64,000 nt of DNA. Source: Azolla caroliniana. Its lineage: Eukaryota > Polypodiophyta. The stretch spans positions 19,282,001-19,346,000 of the forward strand of contig JBHGNT010000008.1 in assembly GCA_043228905.1 (NCBI GenBank), written 5' to 3'. The position numbers and the translations under genes were made by a program. Of the stretch, positions 53,335 to 64,000 are shown piece by piece (within the stretch, counting starts at the first letter, position 1; each line of letters begins with the position of its first letter). Below the pieces are notes generated by a model that was given only the letters and a program-made list of their open reading frames with translations, was not told the origin of the DNA and did no database searches.

Positions 53335-56300
53335 ATGGACCGCAACAGAGACGTTCGGCGAGGTGGAGGTGCGATGGGAATGAAGGATATTGTATCAGGT
53401 AGGTTTCACTCATTCCTTTTCCGCTTCCCCTCCTTCTTCCTGCTCGTTTCATTCCTCTGCTCCAATCCTTCTTCCTGCCAAGGATCTCCATGGCTTCTCC
53501 TGATTTGCTTCCAATACAAAGATCTCTTCTCTTCTCAGTCAAGTTTCGCACAATGACATTACACCGATCCTTCTTCTTTCCTCATTTGGATACAACTCTT
53601 TCTCCTTTCTTCTTTTGTAATTGATTTTTTTCGCAATATTTTCTGCAGATGACGAAGAAGAAAGGACAGAAGAAGAGGATTCCACAGAAAGAAGGACTTG
53701 GGAAAGATCTAAGAAAGAAAAAGCGAATAGCGCTCATGTTGGACCTCCTTCTTCCAAATCGCAACACAAAAGGAAACATTCTCGTCCTAATCCAATACAA
53801 AGGCCACACCATTCTTCTAAGGTCACAGAAGAAGCAGTAGCAGGAGCTGTAGAAGAAGATAGCACCATAGAAGAAACCAAAATTCTGGCTTTAGAGAATG
53901 GCGAATCTCGGCCCCAACTCCTGCTTCAAAGGCTTGGAAAGGGCAGAGTTCAAATGAAGAAGGTATGTATAATTTTAAGCAGAACAATGGTCTGATACCT
54001 CAACATGGATTTCACATGAGTGTATTGATGCCTGACATGGAGTTCATATGAAGGGAAAAACACACACAAAAGCACAAGCGTGGACTGCCTAGAATGTAGA
54101 CTGATGATAGAAATCTTAGACATTTTTTTTCACTAATGTTTCTGCTTCTTTTTTTGTTTTGTTTTGTTTTGCAGAGCCAGACCTAACAAATACAGTTTTT
54201 GCATTACATTTCCGGCCATTTTTTGTTGAATCGAAACTAGCAAGAACACTTTTCGTTATTCCTGCCCATTTTGCGGGCTCAGACCGTACATTATGAGCTC
54301 CTGTAGCATATGGCAGAACCTGCCTAGTTAGTTATGTGAAGCCTCACCTTGAGAATCTCACAATATATTAAGTACTCTCTGCGAAGCAGCTAGATAAGCA
54401 GAGCCTTGCCTCCAAAAGCACATAATGTTGAACACTGTTGGGGGAAATAAATATGAGGTAAATTAGGCGCAGTCAATCCCCATGGTGAAATTTCCTGAAA
54501 TTTCTCAGTTAGATATGTGGAGCCTTGTCTGCTGAAGCTCGTATGTATGCTGACCAATGTGAGGACACAGAAATGAGTGCACACTCTTCTATTACATCCA
54601 AGCAAAGCTGGAGTTGACGTATGGGACTGTTGATTACTTTAGGGAATCATGAGGAAAAGTGGGATTACTGCAGTCTAAACCTTCTTGTGCTTCTGTTTTT
54701 GCGCATGTCTGGCTAGAAAATTTTGAGTGCTTATTCATTCTGGGGTCTCATAATGTTGTGGTTTGCAGGGAGATGAGTTTGTGATGGATATACCCTATAT
54801 ACCGCGAAAAGCAAGATCTTCAATGTCCTCGAGTTCCAGATTTACGAGTAATAATCATTCTTTTCTGTCATTATGGTAGTAATTTTTGTGCTACTTTTTA
54901 GGAAACAGTTACATGGGTTGTTTTTGGCAGCCATTTCAAGGAGAGATGAAGAATTTCTTCTAACAGACAACCCTCGCCGACGAAAGTCTCCTCTTACTGT
55001 TCAATCATCCCAGAATGGAGGTGGGTCCTCTCCCAATCTCCGCCAGGAACCTGGAAGAAGGCCAGGGGTAAGCGTGCTTCTTTAACTGATTGTTTTGTAA
55101 TGAGAAGTACTTAATATCTGAATATACAAATGAATAAAGTACACCGACCAACAGAGATGACTAATCTCTTCAAGACTTTCACATAAATGGCTATGATTTA
55201 AGACTCAGTTTCGTGATGGGTAGTCATTGTCTATATTGCCTGTTTGCAGGTTTGTGGGTCTTTAACAATATCAGATCAGGAAGCAGAAGTTGCAGAGGCA
55301 CTTTTTGTCCTTGCCAGTGGTATGGCGTCACAATTAGAGGCAATGGGGCCGAAGGCAAAGGCACAAGCGAGGGGAGATTCTTCTCCTTCTAAGCCATCTT
55401 CTACAGTTGTTTCAGCAACTATTCATAATTCAGGCAAACATAGTACTGCAGATTATAGCTCTCCCCATGCAAAGGAGGCTGCTGGTCCTATTGCTGAAGG
55501 TATACTTCTATGTACTAATGATTGTGACTAACAAATTAGTCTTCAATGTTTTTCCTTCTATGTACTGATAATTGTGACTAACAAATTAGTCTTCAACTAT
55601 GGGTGTTGTCTTTACTCCAGCACTTAAAAGGAAGCGGCTGAGAGCTGCAAAGCAAGAAGAGAAAAGAGGTTATGAACCCATCCAATCGACATCCACTTTT
55701 GATAATCCTTCTCAGTTAAGAAATACTTCAGTGGGAGGCATTGAACCAGATTCTGTAGTAGAGAAGACACATGATTTATCTGCTGACTCTGCCACAAATC
55801 GATCCAAGACTATTAAAAGCATTGCTGAGTCTTATTTAGAGACACATAGCAATGAAGAGCTGAGAATACAAAGTCTACGAAAGCAAGGAGAAGCCAAAAT
55901 ACCAAAACTGGAAAACTGCAGGGATCAACAGTTTGAAAATCAACTATCTGATTCATCAATGATGAAGTCGATGGAAGCAAACAACTTTATGAAACAAGAG
56001 CTATTGAGCAAGTATGGAGGAATGTCAATCTTGTTAATGCAAGCATGCAAAGGTTTAACCATATGGATTCTAAACTAATGATTGCTTTTTCTTTTCTGTG
56101 CGTAGGGCATCTGGCATGGTTCATAATCATGAAAGCATTGTTGAGTGTAAGATTGTGGTAAGCAAACTCTTATTGCAACATATGAATGACATATTCACAT
56201 GAGCGCAATGAGTCTTGACAGGAATATACTCTTATTGCCAGGTCCCTTCAGGGAAACTCTTTCCAGCTGAAGAAAATGCACCTGTTTCAGAAAAACAGTC

Positions 56301-59300
56301 TACTGATGTTCCTGTGAGTACAAATTGTGGCATGTGGTTATGAACACATATTCGTAGCACAAGTAAGGTTATTTTGTAGGACCGATGTTTAAATTAATAG
56401 TCAACTGGAGACAGAAGGTGAGAGGTGGGGGGGCTGCCAGCCAGCATTCAAGCATAGTCAATGACATTACATATAATCTGTAATAAGAAGTGGCCCATTA
56501 CTTATTCCCCGAGTCTATACATTATGCTAATGGTGTTAGAGAACCTAACTGCCAGGGTACACGTAGATAACTCTTTGTTTTTTTCATGTTCCTCATATTT
56601 GATTATTAGAAAGAAATATCAAGGAATATCATTTTGTATTAGAGGGCATCAAGCTTGCATTATGTCTCAATCACGTGGAAGTCATAATCTTCTCTTGATG
56701 TTGCAGGTCAAATCAAGTTGCACAGAAGAAACCTCAGCTAAACAGGAGGCTTTGAAGGGTGCTGTTTCTGATGGTGGGTTAACTAAACTGGAGGAAAAGG
56801 CTGATAGATGCATGCAAGAGCAGAAACAGGAGGCCACGACTCAGATGCATGAACGTTTTAGAAATGAGAAACTTGGTTCTTCAAGAGTAAGAGAAAGAGA
56901 AGGGGACGAGGGAAAGGAGAAAGAGAAGGAGAAGGAGAAGGATATGATAAAGGAGAAGGAAAAGAAATCTATAAAAAACGTCTCCAACTTTCAGAATTGT
57001 GAAACTGGTTAGTCAGCAGCATTGTTGTCTTTAAAATTGAATGTGTAATATTTAGTTTTTAAATAAAAAAAATTAATTGAAAAGGAAATTGCCTTGAATT
57101 AAAAGTTTTAAGACTGACATTCCTGCTTTCTGTGCCAACAGCTGTGAGCTCAAATGTTCCTGTATCATCACATGGAGACTCGATGAGTGGGTTGCCATAT
57201 ATGGAGTATGTTTAATACTCAATTTTTTTAATTTTGTGGTTGCCCATGATAAAGCCATGAAATTTAGCATATAAACAATCCTAAAATGTTTTGGTTATGC
57301 CTTTTAGATACTATAAATCAGGAGCGATGCTTTGGGCTGGTGGTGTGTTGCTTCCAAATCCTAATTTAGATCTTAAAACAACACATCCAACCATGCAGGT
57401 AGCTTCTTGTTTTAATGCAGTTGAATTGAGGTTGCATTCTCATTTTGCTTTGGTATTTCAGTCCTTGAGCTTCCACATTTTCATCTATCTTTCAGTCTTG
57501 ATGTGAATTGTTCGGAAGTGTATGGACTTGGTTTAACCTGTGTTTGTGAAAACCCCTGGGATTATAAATGCTTGCTTTATTACAAAGTTTGGGTTTAGTT
57601 CCTAGGATTTGCAATTTCATGTTTGAGAATGCAGATATTCTATGTGGGTTTAATGGACTAGGTTACTCCTTGATTTACAGGGAGAGATAAAATGTTTTAT
57701 ATGAGACAATGGCTGCAGTTTTAGTAATTATCATAGTCTCTCTTCTTTCTTGCTTTCTTACCCTTCAACAGTTATTGGGTTTATTCCAAATATCTCCTTA
57801 TTCATATGTTTTCATCTTTGTTGCTCTTCCTATTTTCTGTACTTCTCCATGCTGCTAGTACATGCTTCTTTCATCTTCATGCTAACAGGATGGATGTGCA
57901 TGGCTGTCTTACTTAGGTTAGATACTAGCATACCACGATATGGTTTTGTATAATATCAGGTCATTCTACTTCTTGATCTAACAATGATGTCTGTTATTCA
58001 TCCTCGGTTCCTCATTCAGTGGTCTTATCCTTGGTTCCCCAGGTGAAACGATGTGCAACACATGTATATTTGGCCCATTATATACATCGGGAACAACAGA
58101 TATCTAGGCATTCTCTATGGTCGGCAGCATTCTGCAGATCTACTCCTTACAATCTGAATATGTCCCATGTAAGCATGTTTGATAGTGAAAAACTTGGGGG
58201 AGCTTATGTTGATATCATGGCCAAGGCTCCAAAACAACAGGTATATTTAGTTTTTGATTTTTCTCATCCTATCTCAGGAACATTTTGCTTACCTTTGTTT
58301 ATTTTCAGTGTGAACCTTCATATGGCTACACTCTTGATCAAGATGCTCCATCTGAAGTAGTGAGTGCTAGCACTGCTGGCATCAGCACATTAATTGGAAA
58401 TGCCACAAATGGTCATGCCCAGTACATGCAGGCTATGATGCAGACAAATGGCTTTGCTTCCTTCCCATTTCCATTCAATGGTGTACCTGGTCAGGTAAAC
58501 TTCTGCGATAATAGCTGGTCTGTTGTAATGAGAATAAGTGTAATAAATGTTTGAATTATCAACCAATTCTACAGGCAGCTCAGTTTTTCAACGCTCCTTT
58601 CTTCCCACCACATCTGATGCCCCCTATTTCACAGCTTCCCCCTTTGCCTCAACAAGGTACCAATGCATCCCCAACTCAGAAGCAACAAACGGGGAGCAAT
58701 CTAGCACACTCAATTTCATCTCAAATTTTAATGCCACAACATCAGGTTCATCGTACTCCTAACTCGCCATCACAATCACAGCAGCCACAAATTCTCGTAG
58801 GAAGCTCTAGTCATCATGTTGGAGCTCACTCAGAGAAGGACAGCAACACAGTTTGTGTTGAAAGCGTTTCAACAGCAGAAAGCAGGCTGCAAAAAAATGT
58901 CTCTTCTAATTTGCCGAACCTTAATGCATGTCTGACATCATCAATACTGGCATCCGATGTACCTGACATGCTCTCCCATGATCAAGGTGTATCTCTAAAG
59001 GCAAGTTCAATGCAAAATCAGGCTGGGAAATCTCAATATCTGTTTGACGGTCACAATCCTGCATTATCATCAGGTTCAATGCAACAGAAGCACTTTGCTT
59101 CACAGAACATCAAACAAGTGTCTTTGGGGATAACCTCTCTAACAGGGTCTCCTGAAATTTCTAGATTTCATTTACAAGAGCAGCATGCTTATGGAGGCTC
59201 TAGCCAGCAATATCAAAGGAATTTATCTAAGAATTCATCAGTCAATGATCAGTCGTACTCATTGAAAGGACGTGACTCCTGTGTAGACAAGACAAAACAA

Positions 59301-60749
59301 GTGGGCCGTTCTACACACCTTTCTAGACCAGACAGGGAAGCTGCTTCAATTTCTATACAAGGTTTTCCGAACAGACTTGGGGGTGCATTGAGTGTCAGAG
59401 TTCCAGCTAAAGAGGAACTAAGTTCTAATTCAGGAACTTGTCTGGAAATTGGACAAGGCTCCTTATTGCAGAATCAACCATCGAAGCAAGATGCAGATTG
59501 TGCAAAAGGTGTTCAGGGAGCAGCTATTTTCACAAGGCCAAATGCACATATCATACTTGAACGAAACCTTCTATTTTCTGGACCTACAACACCTACTTCA
59601 AACCAAGGTGTAAAACATAGTAATTCAACTGCTGCAAAAGGTATGCAGAAAATACCCCCTGGGAAAGCTGTTCAGCCACCAGTTTCAGTAAGTTCAACAT
59701 TGTCTAAAAGAGAAGTGCAGCTACCACACATAAATCTAGGTGGTGTTTCGTCCACACCTTTGAGAGGTGTTACACAGTCATCTGTAAATATTTCCATGAT
59801 CAATAAGCAGTTGTCACCTATTTCAAAATCTGGAATAAGCACCACTTCATCAAAAAGCCCCGCAACTGGAAAAGGGAATGCATCCTCGACAATTTCAGCG
59901 CCTAGTCTTGCAGGTATGTCTTTGCCGGTAAATAATGGGCAAGGTATGCCAGTTAAAGCTCCTGTGGAGCAGAAAAAGCAGAGTACTTTGCAAATGAATA
60001 GTGGGCTTGCCATGTCTGTTAAAGCTTCTGTGGAGCAGAGAAGGCAGAGTACATTGCAGCTTCAACAAGAGTCAGGCAATGAAGTTCAGTCACCACAGAT
60101 TGGAAGTAAGAATCGGGTCTATACTCACCAGCAACAACAGCAAATTGTGTACAAACTGCCATTCCAGCAACAAGAGTCACCACAAAAATCACAATCTTTC
60201 CGTCAGCAGCATTCACAACAGAATTCTCCATTACCGGTAGTGCACCATTATCAGCCAAGTTCTCAAGGTTCTCATGGTTATGCTCATTACTCTGTTTTGA
60301 ATCCACCTGCTTCCTTAGATAAGAATGGCATGGTCTTCAATGCTCGGAACTGGAGTGCTGTGTCAGGTTTAAGTGTTAGTGCTGAAATAGCAGACCAATG
60401 TAAAGGATCTGGTCCACAGTCTTCATGTTCTGAAAATCGAATGGCTGATATGCTAGGAACAGCCGCGACCCTTCCAGTAGTATCAGGTCAAGTAAAGAGT
60501 GGCTCCCACAGTACATCACATTTCGTGCAACTAGCTTCCAAAGCAATGGGTAAGCTTTTGCAATAGTATTGTGATGAGGGAATTATTTAATGGGCGTCTC
60601 ATTGCTGACCAATTTGAGTCTTATATTATAATACCTTTACTTGTTAAATTGTAACAGGTGATGCAAACAAAGAGTTGAACAATGTAAGGTATCTTTCTTC
60701 TTCCTCGCCTCCACAGCCTGCAATTCTTGCGAATTCAGCCCCTTCATGA
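53335..60749 (+). CDS. TIC-like: TIME FOR COFFEE-like nuclear protein
   Basis: Fifteen exons join in one 1421-residue frame: 53335-53398, 53649-53962, 54769-54847, 54931-55067, 55250-55499, 55621-56011, 56106-56157, 56242-56313, 56707-57007, 57142-57205, 57308-57398, 58043-58240, 58309-58494, 58575-60549 and 60658-60749. All introns are GT-AG and phases match. It opens MDRNRDVRRGGG, the family start. An E/R/K-rich N-terminal third follows, with P-R-KARSSMS near residue 140, AEVAEALF.LASGM near 205, and LKRKRLR near 285. Then come a K/E run (residues ~520-540), the conserved KRCATHVYLAHYIHREQQ block (~606), and a long S/Q-rich exon 14 with polyglutamine near 1250. Arabidopsis TIC is a nuclear circadian-clock and jasmonate regulator. 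No disabling change. Confidence 0.93.
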
Positions 60750-62920
60750 TTGATATATGCAGCAGCTATCAAGCTACACAAAAACTAGACTTATTAGTGA
60801 GATATTTTGGTGGATGAAATCATTCATCATCATCCTCAGGGTCACAACATGCAACCTGGTTGGAGAGTCTCAGTTTCAATTTTCGAAGGATTGGATTGCG
60901 GCGATCAATGATGGATACTGATGTTTGGAGTGACCTTGTATAATAAGTAGTTGGCTTTCAAGCAGTCCTCTGTAATTTGATGCTGGACTTAAAAAATTTA
61001 GCTGATGTATGTGTTGGATCAAGAAAGCATTCAGGAAGGATTGCAATACTTGCATGTGATGTATGGCCCGATTGTACATTTTTGCACAATTCTAATGAGG
61101 TGTGCAGAGATGAAGTGGTCAACCTTGTAAACGACAGCTCATTGCAGCTTGCTTTAGCTTGAAAATCTGTATAACTTGTGTCCATTGCCATTGCCATTGG
61201 ATTCCGGACTTGATACCTCTTCAAGAAGTGTAATTATCTTGGTGTGGAGTTCAGAGTCCAGATCATACGTATACATGATTATAGTGAATATTTGTAGTTA
61301 TGTTACTACTTTGTGAGACAGTTCTTACGAATATAAGAGCCTTTTGAACACAATTTACAAAGAAACGTTTACTAAATACAAGATAACCATATCATTGGAC
61401 TTGTGGAAAACCATGGAAAGTTCATTTTCTTGTTATTATACTGCTATTATGATTTGTCCAATTACATCTTCTGCAAAATGTCATTCGGCTCTTTTAATTG
61501 CAAATACCTAAACATATGTTTTCCATGTGTAGTTCAATCACACTTAAGGTTAGTATTTGTATATGATAAACCATTAACTAAATTAGCATTTGCTATGTTT
61601 AATGCTGAGGGAAAAGTGTTTTGTTTATATTTGACAAGGAGATCAAGTAACTGATGATTTGAATGCCATTAGTAATCGTAGACTGTTTTATCTCTGATTA
61701 TATATATACATACTTGGAAGAATTAAGAAAAACATATATATATGAAAATGATTCAAATGAAATCGACCCAGTTTGTGTTCATGCCAAGAGTTTTAGGACA
61801 CTTCTCATGAGTAATGAGTTTATATTGATAAGGTCACAACATGTACGGTGAGGGAGAGCATAAAAGTTTTGAATAGAGAAGACCAAGAAAACATTTACTT
61901 AATGGTAGAAAGACCTTCATGTACCCATGACTGCCTTTTGACAAACTACCATGTGCAACTTTTGAATTTGATATGAAAGTGTGTATGCTTCCAAGTACAT
62001 TTTCACAAGAAAAAAGTGGAGTGGTTGGAATTGAATGGTAAGCAATTATTGTTCAATACAAATTCATAAAAGAAAATAACTTTCACACTTTTCCCATTTC
62101 TTCAAAAAACTTCTAAGAAAATGTTCCATGCATGGAGTTTTGTATATTTGCTTACTTAATGCTAATTATGAGTGTGGGTTTTGTAAGCAAAATTCATATT
62201 GCCTCTCAACATGATAAGTTCAAGACAATTTAAAAGTGTCATGCAACTGAAATCACTTAATCCACGAATATAGGCATGAAAAATAGAAGAAGTCGATGAT
62301 CATCATGGCTTTTTGCATATTTGTGTCAATGATCTCAAACTAAAATGATGAAATAGGTTTGTAATGTGTGTATGTGTATTCGTTGTTACCCTTAGCAAGT
62401 CATTTGTCAATGTAATGTAATGCATTAACAAATGGTATGTTTAATACATGGAACATGATGCTTAGCTAAAGCACATCAAAATATAAAATGTTCTTGATAT
62501 AACCCAATGGACTTACATAGCCTAGACTAAACATAAACTTGGGTCTGGAGGAAAAATTACAAATGCAATTTATTTTCTCTATCAGAATAGCGAGTCATCA
62601 TGCATATATGACATAGAGAATTAATAATCCATGGTTAGTAGGTAAGTTGGTACCTTGGAGTTGCCCACTAAGCGCTTTATATTGTTTACTATTAGTATTG
62701 TATCATTACTGGAATAGATCTTGTTAGTTTGCACTTATCAGGATCGAGAGGCCAAACAACCTACTATTGGCACTAAATGAATGAGGGAGGGTGTATATCA
62801 ATCTTGAGGAACATGCCATCTTCCTAACCTCAATCTTGCATTAAAATTAAACAATGTTGGATGTTATTTTCCTTGTTAATATAGTTTTCTTGTTTTCTGT
62901 CTATCTGTGTCATCTCTCTC
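60750..62920. other. 3' flank of the TIC-like gene and intergenic
   Basis: The first several hundred bases likely include the TIC 3' UTR. The rest is AT-rich with no coding signal; short open frames at 61403-61654 and 61663-61851 have no recognised family. Confidence 0.5.
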
Positions 62921-62924
62921 TCTC

Positions 62925-62987
62925 ACTCATGCACACGCACACGCACACACCCCTTCCGTTGCACAGAATCACACTCGATTCTTTACA
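62925..62987 (+). repeat. Copia LTR-end fragment (possible solo LTR)
   Basis: The stretch with (CT)n, (CA)n, 'ccttccgttgcacagaatcacactcgattctttaca' closely parallels the end of the copia LTR at 47700-47767 ('cttccgcttcacaagaatccatctcttgattctttaca'). The upstream side is too diverged to set a start. Confidence 0.45.
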
Positions 62988-63455
62988 AGTATGAGCATAT
63001 GCACTACGTTTTATGTGAATGTAAGGAACATAGTAGGTAAGTTGAACACATTGGTAGCCAAAGTGAAGTGGGCAAATGCGTTTTCTTTGTGTTTTGATTG
63101 TATGATTTTCATTTCATTTATTTTCTTAAGTGTAAACTAGAGGTGGTTGTAGCTTGAGTGATGTGGCAAGTTCAACGTTGGGTGATGTCAGCTAACATTG
63201 TTACGAATAGTTTAAGTGGAACCACTAGGGACTTGAACCAGAGAGGATTTGTTGTGGGTTGCGAACTTGAATTGTTGTCTTGAGAAGATTTATCTTAGTG
63301 CTTTTGACTATGTATTCATACATAAGATTTATATACGAGAAATTAAATACTCAATAATAGCTACCTTGGTAAATATAACATTACACCTCTCTATAGGTGT
63401 AAGATTTGAATCTCACTTTACATGATTACATTTAGGTGGCACATTAGGCCTACAC
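62988..63455. other. Intergenic, nothing recognised
   Basis: No gene or element recognised. Confidence 0.5.
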
Positions 63456-63735
63456 ACATGGAATCTTTGAGGTGGAGGATGAGGAGAATCTTTGAGGTGG
63501 AGAATGTTGGAAGAGAATTCTTGAGGAGAAGGTTGGAGGAGGAGAATGTTTTAGGTAGAGAACATCAGATGTGGAGAATGTTAAATGAGGAAAACGTTTG
63601 AGGTGGAGAATGTCATATGTGGAGAATCTTGGACATGGAGAATGCTTTGATGAGGAGAATGTTTGAGATGGAGAATGCTTGAGGAGGAGAATGTTGAAGG
63701 TGGAAAATCCTTTGAGGAGGAGAATGTTCAATCTT
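63456..63735. repeat. Purine-rich minisatellite (gaggtggagaatgtt type)
   Basis: Variants of 'ttgaggaggagaatg' and 'tgaggtggagaatgt' repeat about a dozen times with 15-27 bp spacing. Purine-rich on the plus strand. The minus-strand open frame through it is a by-product of the repeat. Confidence 0.85.
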
Positions 63736-64000
63736 CTCACCTCGTGATTGGAATAGTGTTCTGGAAGATCCAACAAGAGCCTTGTAATGAACTCTTCCTG
63801 TCAACAATTTGAGTTTCTTGATGCAGTAAATTGAGGACTTGTCTTTTCACGAATCTTGCTTCAAATCAGCATAAGTTTGCACTTGAAACTCATTCACAAA
63901 TTGAAAATTCCAACATGATCCTTGACTATTGAGAATAATACTATGTGGTGGATTTCCAAAATTTATTTGATATGAAAACCAGAAAAAAACCAATTACTTC
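63736..64000. other. Window end, nothing recognised
   Basis: AT-rich, no signal recognised. Confidence 0.5.

Noticed and set aside
56461-56706. Open frame running upstream from TIC exon 9
   Set aside because: It is intron read-through; a consensus acceptor at 56706 and phase match place the exon start at 56707.

Overview
The window is nuclear DNA of a land plant, most likely a flowering plant. The evidence is spliced genes with GT-AG introns, CT-rich 5' leaders, plant-type gene families (TIME FOR COFFEE, the UBC15-18 group of E2 enzymes, plant AAMP-like WD40, DYW-type PPR remnants), a Ty1/copia element primed by initiator tRNA-Met, and degenerate TTTAGGG telomere-type repeats. The species cannot be named from the sequence.

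Layout. 1-1265 holds decayed coding sequence I do not recognise. 4398-9285 (minus) is a complete 13-exon AAMP-like WD40 gene. 11996-18151 (minus) is a complete 6-exon ubiquitin-conjugating enzyme gene whose first two introns carry old repeats. 18501-20618 is a truncated LINE with an inverted 5' end, flanked on both sides by (CT)n. 20970-26560 is gene-poor with scraps of non-LTR reverse transcriptase. 26570-27272 is a broken PPR gene, followed by a short interstitial telomere-like stretch. 27408-39946 is a nested transposon block. 40344-42180 holds a small hAT-type MITE and a poly(A)-tailed LINE fragment. 43095-47767 is a young Ty1/copia element. 49880-51065 holds three minisatellites. 53335-60749 (plus) is a complete 15-exon TIME FOR COFFEE-like gene. 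The last 3.2 kb is intergenic.

The most unusual part is 27200-39950. A Penelope-like retroelement whose reverse transcriptase lacks a visible GIY-YIG endonuclease is split at a reverse transcriptase codon by a chromodomain-bearing Ty3/gypsy element (5-bp target duplication GTATA, termini TG...CA). Its 3' part is split again by a pogo/Tigger-like DNA transposon (TA target), which itself contains a hAT-like element (8-bp duplication GTTGGGGC). Near the Penelope 3' end there is a hammerhead-ribozyme-like core (CTGATGAG, 4-bp stem II, GAAAC, closing 9-bp stem I) just after a TATA-like box. Near the 5' side lie telomere-type repeats bracketed by a 60-bp direct duplication. Penelope-like elements, fungal/bryophyte-like (Tcn1-type) chromoviruses and Tigger-like transposases are all uncommon in flowering plants, so finding them stacked together is notable.

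The three intact genes are independent housekeeping or regulatory genes: a WD40 scaffold or ribosome-assembly factor, an E2 enzyme, and a nuclear circadian regulator. Nothing suggests co-regulation. No tRNA, rRNA or CRISPR feature was seen. Exon boundaries were worked out by hand from reading frames, splice sites and family knowledge; no database search was run.
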